Shown here: piece by piece, positions 17,816 through 25,828 of the stretch | Numbering within the stretch: the stretch's first letter is position 1 | Layout of the letters: each line of letters starts with the position of its first letter | NCBI GenBank assembly: GCA_963926475.1 | Contig: CAWUXE010000016.1 | Span: 62,001 to 126,000 of the forward strand | Source of the DNA: UBA2040 sp002384725 | Lineage (GTDB): Bacteria > Bacteroidota > Bacteroidia > Flavobacteriales_D > Crocinitomicaceae | Length of the DNA stretch: 64,000 nt | Direction: 5' to 3' | Made by a program: the position numbers and the translations under genes | Notes under the pieces: generated by a model | Database searches by the model: none | The model's input: the letters and a program-made list of their open reading frames with translations, nothing else | What the model was told of the DNA's origin: nothing

Positions 17816-18532
17816 ATGTTAGAAAAAGTACCTATTGAGAAAATTTTATTTCTGGATATAGAAACGACTCCACAAGTATATAAATACGAAGATCTGGACG
17901 AAAAAGGAAAAGTATTGTTCGAAGCGAAAACGTGCTTTCAAAAGAAAGAAGATAATACCTACGAAGAACTTTGGGATATGCGGGGAGGAATTTTCGCAGA
18001 GTTTGGTAAAATCGTCTGTATTTCTGTGGGCTTCATTCACGAAACAAGAACGGGTCGTGAAATCAGAATGAAAAGTTATTTTCATTCTGATGAGGAGACT
18101 TTGCTTAAAGGATTTATAGAGCTGTTAGAAGAATCTGGTTCTCGATTTCCCATTCTCTGTGGACACAATGCGAAAGAGTTTGACTTCCCTTACATCTGCC
18201 GTCGAATGTTGATTAATGGGATGAAGATTCCGCATGTGCTCGATTTGGCGGGAAAAAAACCGTGGGACATTCCACATTTGGACACGATGGAATTGTGGAA
18301 ATTCGGCGACTTTAAAGCCTATACTTCTTTGGCCTTGCTTTGTCATGTGTTCAATATACCAACACCGAAAGACGATATTTCAGGAGCCGATGTCGCCCGC
18401 GTTTATTATGAAGAAAAAGATTTACCCCGAATTAAACTTTATTGTGAAAAAGATGTTGTAGCTCTTATACAATTGTTCCTTCGTTTAAAAGGAGAAAACT
18501 TAGTGGAAGAAGGCGAAATCATCTATTCTTAA
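17816..18532 (+). CDS. PolB-type 3'-5' exonuclease (DnaQ-like ribonuclease H fold)
   Basis: 238 residues of the predicted exonuclease family related to the proofreading domain of B-family polymerases, but without a polymerase. Exo I is FLDIETTP with D14 and E16. Exo II is in GHNAKEFDFPYICRRML. Exo III is represented by RIKLYCEKDVVALIQL with the Tyr-x3-Asp pair. The four acidic metal ligands appear present, so the enzyme should be active on DNA or RNA ends. Its stop codon overlaps by one base (TAATG) the start of the decayed CrtA-like gene, implying former translational coupling. The physiological substrate is not known for this family. Confidence 0.85.
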   Translation: MLEKVPIEKILFLDIETTPQVYKYEDLDEKGKVLFEAKTCFQKKEDNTYEELWDMRGGIFAEFGKIVCISVGFIHETRTGREIRMKSYFHSDEETLLKGFIELLEESGSRFPILCGHNAKEFDFPYICRRMLINGMKIPHVLDLAGKKPWDIPHLDTMELWKFGDFKAYTSLALLCHVFNIPTPKDDISGADVARVYYEEKDLPRIKLYCEKDVVALIQLFLRLKGENLVEEGEIIYS

Positions 18533-19020
18533 TGACTTTAAACACGAACTTAACTTTGGTTTTTTATCAGTTCGATGGTTTCTGGAGCCGCTACAGGGCT
18601 ATCAGTATCATGGAGTTTTCGAAACTAATCCGACCAAAAGGAAATGTTGGTGGAAAATTATTAGGAACTGGTTCTGGGTTGGCTTTCTCTAGAAAACCGA
18701 ATGAGGGACAATACGCCCGCTTCGCTGTTTGAACAGATGAATCCGAAGCTAAGAATCATTTTGATTCCAGCGCGCTTATTCGTCGTTTAGCAAATGCAGC
18801 CCCATCAATCGCATGGAGTTTGGGACGGGAAAAATTCATATTCAGGCATTCTAAAACAAGCCCAAATGCAAGGTTCGGTTACCATTCTAACGAGCGCGAA
18901 ATTAAAATTTAAGAACATTCCTGATTTTTGGAAACGTGTTCGACCGGTGAATACAGTCTCGGAAACTCAAAAGGAAGATTGTTTTCTGCTGTGATAAAAG
19001 GAGCAAGAGAGGGCGGTTAG
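18532..19020 (+). pseudogene. Degenerate CrtA-like (spheroidene monooxygenase family) gene
   Basis: Frame one (18532-18732) encodes LTLVFYQFDGFWSRYRAIS and LLGTGSGLAFSRKPNEG, resembling the N-terminal half of CrtA-family haem monooxygenases, then hits TGA at 18730-18732. The same frame stays similar for about 20 codons (TDESEAKNHFDSSALI). Similarity then moves to a second frame (HGVWDGKNSYSG and IPDFWKRVRPVN, near 18800-18960) and to a third near 18970 (GRLFSAVIKGARE) ending in TAG at 19020. So there is one nonsense mutation, at least two frameshifts with some lost codons, and a missing C-terminus. In phototrophs CrtA oxygenates carotenoids; homologues in Bacteroidota are uncharacterised. The family call is by eye from motif order. 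Confidence 0.7.
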
Positions 19021-19119
19021 TTTAAAGAAAGTCTTTTTGTTTGATTTTCGGTGAAACGGATAAGAACTAAAAAAGCGACCCACCACAGATTACTTTTCAT
19101 TTGTAGGTTGAATTGAGCA

Positions 19120-19514
19120 TTAATTTTGAACAAATACTGTTTCACTGTTCGTAGTTTGTTCAACCACTTTAATGATATCGCTTCCCGCAAGAGGAGAACT
19201 TCCAGGGATGTTTTTGTTCGCTGAAATATTCAACACAGCAACGCCAGCTTGACCGGCTTTGCGCATATAATTCAAATTAAACATTGCCTCACCTGCGGAA
19301 TTACTTACAGCAGTATCCGCGATATTGGAAACTCTTGGAGGTGTTCCTTCACCATAAATTATCACTTTTACGCCTGTTACTAGATTGTTATCCGCATCGC
19401 GAACAAAGATTTTTGCAATTGCATCTTTCTTTTTATTGCAACCCGAAATCGCGATAAAAGAAACAGCGAGAATGCTAAAAATAAAATACCGAAAGAAAAC
19501 AGAAGGGTTTTCAC
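19120..19514 (-). CDS. Small Ig-like lipoprotein, third tandem copy, probable frameshift in the signal peptide
   Basis: The mature part closely matches the gene at 19624-20016: GCNKKKDAIAKIFVRDADNN, KVIIYGEG, SNSAGEAMFNLNYM, and a VFVQN end. The frame is open up to 19605, but that long version would start inside the terminator hairpin of the upstream gene pair and has a 35-residue polar leader, so it is not credible. In the alternative frame a GTG at 19514 gives a good signal peptide (VKTLLFSFGILFLAFSLF). The lipobox SFIAISGC is in the main frame. A single-base change in the T-rich stretch around 19460-19480 would join them. The gene is therefore either a recent frameshift, a slippage-controlled gene, or uses an uncommon start. 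Function unknown. Confidence 0.6.
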
Positions 19515-19569
19515 CTTGATCAGTTTCGTGTTTGTATAACAATTTCAAATGATGAAAAGGTACAAGCCT

Positions 19570-19597
19570 AAAAAAGGCGACCCTTTTGGGTCGCCTT
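19570..19597 (-). terminator. Intrinsic terminator of the tandem lipoprotein pair
   Basis: On the minus strand a perfect 10-base stem AAGGCGACCC / GGGTCGCCTT with a four-base loop is followed by a run of T, 27 bases after the stop of the gene at 19624. It separates that gene from the third lipoprotein copy. Confidence 0.85.
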
Positions 19598-19623
19598 AAT
19601 TTCATAGCTCTAGTTTAATGTCC

Positions 19624-20016
19624 TTATTGAATAAAGACAGTTTCTTCGTTCGTCAGTTCTTCAACCACTTTAATGATTCCGCTTCCAGTAAGTGAACTAC
19701 CACCTGGTACAGGTTTGTTTGCAGAAAGATTTAAAACAGCTACACCAGCCTGGCCAGCTTGGTACATATAATTTAAATTGAAAATTGCTTCACCAGCAGA
19801 GTTACTCGTTGCGGTATCTGCGATATTTACTTTCCCTTGTTTTCCTGGTTCAGATGACTCACCGTAAATAATAACTTTTACACCTGATACTACATCGTTA
19901 TTCGCATCACGAACATAGATTTTAGCGATTGTATCTTCTTTTTTGTTGCACCCAACCAAGGTTGAACCTACAACAATAAGACCGACGAAAAATAAAGGAA
20001 ATAATAATTTTTTCAT
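19624..20016 (-). CDS. Small Ig-like lipoprotein, second tandem copy
   Basis: 130 residues. Signal peptide MKKLLFPLFFVGLIVVGS with lipobox TLVGC (Cys23), then one short beta-sandwich-like domain: KIYVRDANNDVVSGVKVIIYG, DTATSNSAGEAIFNLNY, QAGVAVLNLSANK, and a VVEELTNEETVFIQ end. The segment resembles carboxypeptidase-regulatory/transthyretin-like modules, in which a gain-of-information loop (here SNSAGEA) joins two strands. No enzyme motif. It lies 18 bases after the first copy and is followed by a terminator. Probably anchored in a membrane and facing the periplasm or outside. Precise role unknown. Confidence 0.75.
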   Translation of the reverse strand: MKKLLFPLFFVGLIVVGSTLVGCNKKEDTIAKIYVRDANNDVVSGVKVIIYGESSEPGKQGKVNIADTATSNSAGEAIFNLNYMYQAGQAGVAVLNLSANKPVPGGSSLTGSGIIKVVEELTNEETVFIQ

Positions 20017-20034
20017 GATTGTACTATTTTGTTT

Positions 20035-20418
20035 CTATTGAAAACCTACTGTTTTAACAGAAGTATTGTGAATTCGAACTCTGAAACCTGAGGCTTCACC
20101 GTATTCTTGTCCCTTTTTCACTATAACGTCAAACACACCTACAGGGTTGTCTTCTCCAGCCGTTATAAAGTAATCTTCCATTGGAAATTGAGCGAAACCT
20201 GATGAATTTGTCAACAAAGTATCTACATAAGGAGAGGTTGCTGTTGCATTGTCTACATCACCGATAATAATCACTTTTGCACCCTCTACCAATTGGTCGT
20301 TAAGACTACGCACGTATACTTTTGCGAAAGAAGGGTCTTTGTTTTTACACGATTGAAAAAAGCCAATTGACAACGCCAAAAGGCCGATAATACTTAGTGT
20401 AGAAAGTGATTTTTTCAT
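20035..20418 (-). CDS. Small Ig-like lipoprotein, first tandem copy
   Basis: 127 residues. Signal peptide MKKSLSTLSIIGLLALSIG with lipobox FFQSC (Cys24). The mature domain shares the plan of the two following genes: AKVYVRSLNDQLVEGAKVII, DTLLTNSSGFAQF, VGVFDVIVKKG, and a KTVGFQ end. It is the most diverged of the three. The gene lies 18 bases before the second copy, so the two probably form an operon that ends at the 19570-19597 hairpin. It is divergent from pheS across a 187-base gap. No function can be assigned. Confidence 0.72.
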   Translation of the reverse strand: MKKSLSTLSIIGLLALSIGFFQSCKNKDPSFAKVYVRSLNDQLVEGAKVIIIGDVDNATATSPYVDTLLTNSSGFAQFPMEDYFITAGEDNPVGVFDVIVKKGQEYGEASGFRVRIHNTSVKTVGFQ

Positions 20419-20470
20419 AATCTGCTCAAAATTAGTGCCTCCAAAGATAAACTATTTTTTATTAATCCCA

Positions 20471-20520
20471 GACAGAATGCTAATTTCCTGTAAAATCTTT
20501 AACTTCGCAGACATTCTGTC
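20471..20520. promoter_or_regulatory. Inverted repeat around the likely pheS promoter
   Basis: GACAGAATG (20471-20479) and CATTCTGTC (20512-20520) form a perfect nine-base inverted repeat whose centres are 41 bases apart, about four helical turns. A near-consensus -7 box TAACTTCG (20500-20507) lies between the arms. This could be an operator; the function is inferred. Confidence 0.35.
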
Positions 20521-20605
20521 AATTCATTAAGTGGAACAGTTTTGTCCCTCGAAAAGTTACAGGAAGCACAAAGAAAATGAGCCGTTCATAGTAGATTACA
20601 TAGAA

Positions 20606-21625
20606 ATGAAGGAAAAAATTGCCCAGATTCGCGAAAAAATCAAAGCTGAATCGATAAAAAACAAAGAGTCGTTGGAAGTATTCCGTATCCAGTATTTAGG
20701 GACGAAGGGAGTGATTAAGGAACTTTTTGGAGACTTAAAAGCTTTAGCGAATGAGCACAAGAAAGAAGCGGGGCAATTGTTGAATTCGCTTCGTATGGAT
20801 TTGGAGGCAATTTATCAAAAGCACAAAGATAATTTAGAAGATTCGAGTTCGACTGACGAAAAAATCGATCTGACTCGACCATCGGAAAACTTTAATATTG
20901 GCTCTCGTCACCCATTGTCTTTGGTGCGAAGTGAAATAATTGAAATTTTTGCACGCATCGGTTATGCGGTTTCAGAAGGACCAGAAATTGAAGATGATTG
21001 GCACAACTTTTCAGCATTAAACTTTCCGCCAGAGCACCCGGCTCGTGATATGCAAGACACATTCTTCATTGAAAAAGGAGAAAAAGAAATGGCGCTTCGC
21101 ACACATACATCGAGTGTTCAAGTTCGTGTAATGGAAAACGAAAAGCCACCCATTCGAACAATTTCTCCAGGAAGAGTTTACCGAAATGAGGCAATTTCAG
21201 CCCGAGCGCATTGCTTTTTTCATCAAGTGGAAGGATTATACATAGATAAGAAAGTTTCATTTGCAGATTTGAAACAAACCTTGTCCTATTTCGCAAAAGA
21301 ATTGTTTGGCGAAGAAGCACAAATCAGATTAAGACCAAGTTATTTTCCATTTACCGAACCTTCAGCAGAAGTCGATGTATCGTGCACAATTTGCAATTCT
21401 AAAGGGTGCAACGTGTGCAAGCATACAGGTTGGCTTGAGATTTTAGGATGCGGAATGGTCGATCCAGCCGTGCTCGAAGCAAATGGAATTGATTCCAAAG
21501 AATACAGCGGGTTTGCCTTCGGAATGGGCGTTGAACGTATCGCACAATTGAAATACAAAGTCAACGATTTGCGTTTATACAGTGAGAACGATATTCGATT
21601 CTTAAAACAATTTACAGCAGGATAA
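20606..21625 (+). CDS. pheS: Phenylalanine-tRNA ligase alpha subunit
   Basis: Catalytic subunit of the alpha2-beta2 enzyme that charges tRNA-Phe. The ATG at 20606 (MKEKIAQIREKIKAES) is preferred over the longer open frame beginning at 20531, because it gives the standard 339 residues and starts with the N-terminal coiled coil that binds tRNA. Class II motif 2 is seen in RTHTSSVQVRVME and ISPGRVYRNEAISARAH, and motif 3 in GFAFGMGVERIAQLKY. Phe-binding segments WLEILGCGMVDP and SAEVDVSCTIC are intact. It is followed two bases later by ytxJ, so the two are likely co-transcribed. pheT is not in the window. Confidence 0.96.
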   Translation: MKEKIAQIREKIKAESIKNKESLEVFRIQYLGTKGVIKELFGDLKALANEHKKEAGQLLNSLRMDLEAIYQKHKDNLEDSSSTDEKIDLTRPSENFNIGSRHPLSLVRSEIIEIFARIGYAVSEGPEIEDDWHNFSALNFPPEHPARDMQDTFFIEKGEKEMALRTHTSSVQVRVMENEKPPIRTISPGRVYRNEAISARAHCFFHQVEGLYIDKKVSFADLKQTLSYFAKELFGEEAQIRLRPSYFPFTEPSAEVDVSCTICNSKGCNVCKHTGWLEILGCGMVDPAVLEANGIDSKEYSGFAFGMGVERIAQLKYKVNDLRLYSENDIRFLKQFTAG

Positions 21626-21627
21626 TT

Positions 21628-22005
21628 ATGAGTTGGTTTTCAACAAAGGAAAAAAGCACGAAAACGATTCCTTGGCAAAAGCTAACGGAAATGTCGCAGC
21701 TTCAAGAAATTTTAGATAATAAAAGCGGAGAGCAACATATTCTTTTCAAACACAGTACGCGTTGTAATATTTCCAGTATCGCTTTCCGAAGGTTTGAAAC
21801 GGAATGGAACGAAGAATACAATTCAACACACATTTGGTATTTGGATCTTCTAGTACATCGTGACATTTCCAATTCAATAGCAGAAAAAACGGGTGTTTAT
21901 CATCAGTCACCGCAGGTAATTGCACTTAAAAACGGCGAGGTAATTTATACAGAAACGCACGGGCAAATTAGCTCGAGAGTAGCGGTAAACAGTTTTAAAA
22001 AATGA
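21628..22005 (+). CDS. ytxJ: YtxJ-type bacillithiol-system redox protein (thioredoxin fold)
   Basis: 125 residues of the DUF2847 family, monothiol thioredoxin-like proteins proposed to act as bacilliredoxins that remove bacillithiol from proteins. The predicted active cysteine is Cys46 in FKHSTRCNISS, replacing the usual CxxC. The fold continues with IWYLDLLVHRDIS and the cis-Pro-like segment VYHQSPQVIAL. Presence suggests that the organism makes bacillithiol, as several Bacteroidota do; no bacillithiol synthesis gene is in the window. It sits between pheS (two-base gap) and the glutaminyl cyclase gene (four-base overlap). Confidence 0.88.
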   Translation: MSWFSTKEKSTKTIPWQKLTEMSQLQEILDNKSGEQHILFKHSTRCNISSIAFRRFETEWNEEYNSTHIWYLDLLVHRDISNSIAEKTGVYHQSPQVIALKNGEVIYTETHGQISSRVAVNSFKK

Positions 22006-23078
22006 AGAAGCACATCATTATTGGTCTGATCGTTTTGGTCGGTGTCGCTTTTATAATCGGCTCTTGGCCCAAAGGAAGTGGTGATGATTACGGACTACCA
22101 GCCGAATTTACTTTCAAAGAAAATTTAGCAACGGAGTGGAACAATGCGGTTGATATTGCATTTGAAGTAAAAAAAGACGACGTTGCAAAAGTAGAATTGA
22201 TCTATAACGACAGCATTTTCAAAACATGGACTTCTCCAAAGGGAAAAATAAATTTCAGACTGAATGCAGGATATTACGGTTTAGGAACAAGAAATCTGCA
22301 TTTGGTCAGCACCATGAATGATGGTTCAACCGACTCTGACAATCGTTTGGTGAAGATACTTTCTGACATCAAACAGGAGATTTGGTCTATTTCCATTTCG
22401 AAAACGTATCCGCACAACACCAATCACTTTACACAAGGATTGGAATTTGACGGGAATACGTTGTATCAAGGAACAGGTGACCCAAATCACAGCGGAAGTA
22501 CACTCCTTGGAACCATTGACATTAATTCAGGAGAATACGCCAAGAAAATAGGTCTAGATGCCAATTATTTTGGAGAAGGAATAACGATTCTTGGGGATAA
22601 AATTTATCAGCTTACGTATACCACGGGCAAGTGCTTTATTTATGACAAAAACACCTTGAAATTAATTGATGAAAAGTCTTACAAAGGTGAAGGTTGGGGA
22701 TTGTGCAACGATGGCGAGTTTTTATACATGGCGAACGGCTCAGACGCCATAACAAAAAGAGATCCTAAGACCTTTGAAATTGTATCAACTATTCATGTGG
22801 CTTCGAAAGAAACCTCGATGGGGAACATCAATGAATTGGAATTTGTGGATGGAATGATTTACGCCAATGTTTGGCAAACCAATGCTATACTTGTCATTCA
22901 TCCGGAGAACGGAAAAGTAAAGGCGATTATTAATGCCACTGAATTGGAAGCAAAAGGCCAAAGTGGAGGTGATGTTCTGAATGGAATAGCCTACAATAAA
23001 ACCAATGGTAAGTTTTACTTAACAGGGAAATACTGGAGCAAATTGTTTGAGGTGAGTGTTGTTAAACCAGCAATTTAG
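22002..23078 (+). CDS. Glutaminyl-peptide cyclotransferase (beta-propeller type)
   Basis: 358 residues. An N-terminal membrane anchor or uncleaved signal (KKHIIIGLIVLVGVAFIIGS) leads to an Ig-like region (about 35-120) and then a five-bladed propeller of the plant/bacterial glutamine cyclotransferase family (PF05096, about 130-355). Family-typical segments are YPHNTNHFTQGLEFDG, YFGEGITILGDKIYQLTY, GWGLCNDGEFLYMANGS and INELEFVDGMIYANVWQTN. The reaction converts N-terminal Gln to pyroglutamate on exported peptides or proteins; acting in the periplasm or at the surface is inferred from the N-terminus. Pyroglutamate formation is common on T9SS and SPI-processed proteins in Bacteroidota. It overlaps ytxJ by four bases. 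Confidence 0.9.
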   Translation: MKKHIIIGLIVLVGVAFIIGSWPKGSGDDYGLPAEFTFKENLATEWNNAVDIAFEVKKDDVAKVELIYNDSIFKTWTSPKGKINFRLNAGYYGLGTRNLHLVSTMNDGSTDSDNRLVKILSDIKQEIWSISISKTYPHNTNHFTQGLEFDGNTLYQGTGDPNHSGSTLLGTIDINSGEYAKKIGLDANYFGEGITILGDKIYQLTYTTGKCFIYDKNTLKLIDEKSYKGEGWGLCNDGEFLYMANGSDAITKRDPKTFEIVSTIHVASKETSMGNINELEFVDGMIYANVWQTNAILVIHPENGKVKAIINATELEAKGQSGGDVLNGIAYNKTNGKFYLTGKYWSKLFEVSVVKPAI

Positions 23079-23218
23079 TTTTCGGAAACCGACATCTTTT
23101 TGCCAACGGATAACCATAATGCTGATAGCAATTAAGAGCGGTTTAAACCAAAAAGCACCAGTAAAGAATTAACAGCGCTTTCCTAAACAAACTTAACCTC
23201 TCGATACGCTTATAAACG

Positions 23219-23525
23219 CTAGAAATGACCAATGTTTGGACTTAATGAAGAAAAAGTGTCATTTTCGCCTAATACATCTTCAAAAAATGTAATTCCGTAT
23301 TTGATATTTAAATTCAAACCTAAGTTATCGTTGATATTAAATTCAATTCCCGCTACAGGAGCGACGTTGAAATGCCCTTTTGATTATCCTTCACCGCCAA
23401 CTTTAGCTGCAGCAAGCATAGTTCCCAAATGGACTCAGATATATGGCCTTAAATTACCATCTAAAACCTAATACTCACCCGAAATGGATACGGGGATGAA
23501 TCTAGTAGAAATCTTAAAACCAAAA
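23219..23525 (-). pseudogene. Remnant of an outer-membrane beta-barrel protein gene with three in-frame stops
   Basis: One minus-strand frame encodes a barrel-like C-terminal half: FIPVSISGEY, stop, VLDGNLRPYI, stop, VHLGTMLAAAKVGGEG, stop, SKGHFNVAPVAGIEFNI, then NDNLGLNLNIKYGITFF and a final stop at 23219-23221. The three interruptions (TAG at 23468-23470, TGA at 23435-23437, TAA at 23384-23386) sit in a single uninterrupted frame with no shift needed. Alternating hydrophobic residues, the EY-x-x-x-G-x-L-R-P-Y-I pattern and the GIEF turn are typical of Bacteroidota OmpW/OmpA-like barrels. The N-terminal half and signal peptide are missing. The rest of the stretch between 23079 and 23558 shows nothing else recognisable. 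Confidence 0.62.
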
Positions 23526-23558
23526 ATTAATGAATTAGACAAGAGAAATCGACATTTT

Positions 23559-24851
23559 TTACATTACTTCATCCATGCCAGCGCAAAATTTTACGATGGC
23601 AATATCCAAAATCTCTTTCGTGTGAGCTTGAGAAATAAACCCAACCTCATATCCACTGGGGCCAATATATATGCCGCGGTCCAAAAGCGCACTGAAGAGC
23701 TTTTTAAATAACGTCATATCAGCATTTATTCTCGCGCTTTCACGAACAGTCGTTTTTCCATCAAACGAAAGCCAGAAAATAGATCCAATGGTAACAATTT
23801 GAAAATCGAAGCCTTTGTTTTTGGCGTGTTGATTAATTGCATTCACGAAATAAAGTGTTCGTTCTTCTTGATCTTCGTAAAAACCCGGCTTTGCACATTC
23901 GGTCAATTGCGCAATTCCCGCGGCCATTGCAACAGGGTTTCCACTTAAAGTTCCTGCTTGATAAACAGGTCCTTCAGGCGATATTAAAGCCATAATTTCA
24001 GAGCTGGCACCAAAGGCACCAACAGGCAAACCGCCACCAATGATTTTCCCGTAGGTTATTATATCTGGTTTGATATTATATAGTCCAGCAGCTCCTGTGA
24101 AGCTTACTCTAAAGCCAGAGATGACTTCGTCAAAATGCAAAAGAACTTTATACTCGGTACATAAAGATCGAAGTTCTTGTAGGAACGTTTTTTCTTGTAA
24201 AAGCAGACCGTTGTTGGCAGGAATAGGCTCGATAATTACACTGGCTAATTCGTTCGAATGTTCATTAAAACATTTGCGTAATGCTTCAATATCATTTAAT
24301 GGAAGCACTAGTGTTTGTTTTGCTAAAATCTCCGGAACACCTGCAGATGAAGAGGTTCCCAAGGTAGCTAAGCCGCTACCTGCACTTACTAACGTTGCAT
24401 CAAGGTGTCCATGATAGCAGCCTTCAAACTTCAATATTTTGTCTTTTCCTGTATATCCTCGAGCTAGTCGAATTGCGCTCATTACGGCTTCTGTCCCGGA
24501 AGACACAAAACGCATTTTTTCGATAAAAGGGTTGTTAGACAAAATCAGTTCTGCCAATTCACTTTCTAGTTTGGTTGGTGCTCCAAAGCTTGTGCCTTTA
24601 TCCATAGCAGACATTACAGCCTGAAAGATGTTTTCATTTCTATGACCCAAAACAAGCGGCCCCCAAGAGCAACAGAAATCAATAAATTCATTGTCGTCTT
24701 CGTCCCAAATCATTGCGCCAGCGCCTTTTTTCATAAACAAGGGAGCCCCACCAACGGATTTAAAAGCACGAACGGGTGAATTTACACCACCTGGAAAATA
24801 AGTTTTTGCTTTTTCGAAAAGGCCTTCAGATGTAGAACGATTTATTGACAT
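23559..24851 (-). CDS. hemL: Glutamate-1-semialdehyde 2,1-aminomutase
   Basis: PLP enzyme that converts glutamate-1-semialdehyde to 5-aminolevulinate, the second step of the C5 tetrapyrrole route. 430 residues, standard length. The PLP lysine is K269 in TYGKIIGGGLPVGAFG. Other family motifs: YFPGGVNSPVRAF at the N-terminus, SSGTEAVMSAIRLARGYTG, FEGCYHGHLD and LLHFDEVISGFRV. The minus-strand sequence upstream contains TACCTTTA, close to the -7 consensus. Flanked on both sides by gene remnants, so it is monocistronic. Confidence 0.95.
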   Translation of the reverse strand: MSINRSTSEGLFEKAKTYFPGGVNSPVRAFKSVGGAPLFMKKGAGAMIWDEDDNEFIDFCCSWGPLVLGHRNENIFQAVMSAMDKGTSFGAPTKLESELAELILSNNPFIEKMRFVSSGTEAVMSAIRLARGYTGKDKILKFEGCYHGHLDATLVSAGSGLATLGTSSSAGVPEILAKQTLVLPLNDIEALRKCFNEHSNELASVIIEPIPANNGLLLQEKTFLQELRSLCTEYKVLLHFDEVISGFRVSFTGAAGLYNIKPDIITYGKIIGGGLPVGAFGASSEIMALISPEGPVYQAGTLSGNPVAMAAGIAQLTECAKPGFYEDQEERTLYFVNAINQHAKNKGFDFQIVTIGSIFWLSFDGKTTVRESARINADMTLFKKLFSALLDRGIYIGPSGYEVGFISQAHTKEILDIAIVKFCAGMDEVM

Positions 24852-25059
24852 AACAGTTGAATTATTTGCGAGTGTAAAGGTACGGTTTTAGAGGCGAAAG
24901 TCTCTTCAAATAAAACAGAACTTCAAGGTTTTTGTTCAATAGAATTTAAGATTATTTTTCATTGAATTTATCATAAAACGATAAAACGCAAACAACTATT
25001 TTGCCCGGACGGATCGCTCAATTCAAATTCTAAAAGCAACTCGGGTATAAATTATTCAC

Positions 25060-25715
25060 TCAAGTTTCTGATATTTTATCCACAAAAGGTTTCGATTTTG
25101 ATTTTACAACTGAGATAGTTTCGATAGAGTTAAGATTAGAGATAGTAACAAAGTACTTTCCTGCGTCTAATCTTGAAACATCCACCGTACCGTTTTCAGC
25201 CGTTTGAGTGAAAACGACCTTCCCCATAATATCTGAAACCGTTACGCTCGCATTCGAAGCATTATCTCCTTGAATCATAATAACGTTTTCAGTTGGGTTC
25301 GGGTAAACAATGAATGAACTTGTTTCCTTTTCCTATAGAGATAGTCCAGATGTTGAAGGTAATTCAATCAAGTTTCCTCCTGCAGGAAGTGCAACCTGAC
25401 ATACTTACTATTCCGGCTGCAACATCGACAGATGTTTCATTTGCTGTTAGGGTCAAAGGAAAGGTTGCGATGCCATATTACTGTTTAAGGGAGCAACATC
25501 AATTGTAATTTGTGTTCCTGCAGGAGCATCAATAAAAGGAGAAGCTGTCCGGAAATCGAAATCATCGATTAACAATGTACTATTCAATCAAATATCAACA
25601 GTTGAAGCAGCAGCATCTGGTGAATTATGAATAACTTGCACTCGCGCCGTTTGAGCAACTGCATTGACACTTAAAAAGAGCGAAAGAGCCCAACTAATAG
25701 TTTGATTTGCTTCAT
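25060..25715 (-). pseudogene. Broken DUF4397-T9SS secreted protein gene
   Basis: Pieces read in order on the minus strand. A start and signal peptide beginning MKQIKLLVGL (ATG at 25715) needs a frameshift to reach ALSLFLSVNAVAQT. Then comes a DUF4397 opening (ARVQVIHNSPDAAASTVDI) ended by TGA at 25588-25590, continuing in frame as LNSTLLIDDFDFRTASPF. A shift near 25460 leads to FPLTLTANETSVDVAAGIVS, and another near 25400 to VALPAGGNLIELPSTSGLSL and a stop. The last piece is an intact T9SS sorting domain (FIVYPNPTENVIM to the end at 25060). The parent would have been about 210 residues, secreted by Sec then T9SS. Multiple lesions make function impossible. Confidence 0.78.
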
Positions 25716-25828
25716 GATAAATTGATTTTGCATAATGTTTTTGACTAAAGATTAAATAGAAAACACTAAAAGGAACTAAATAATTGGTAACCAAGCTGTT
25801 AAAAAAGTTAACGATTTAGAACGAAAAC

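Noticed and set aside
19515..19605. N-terminal extension of the third lipoprotein copy
   Set aside because: It would begin inside the perfect terminator hairpin at 19570-19597, and its polar residues do not match the paralogues.
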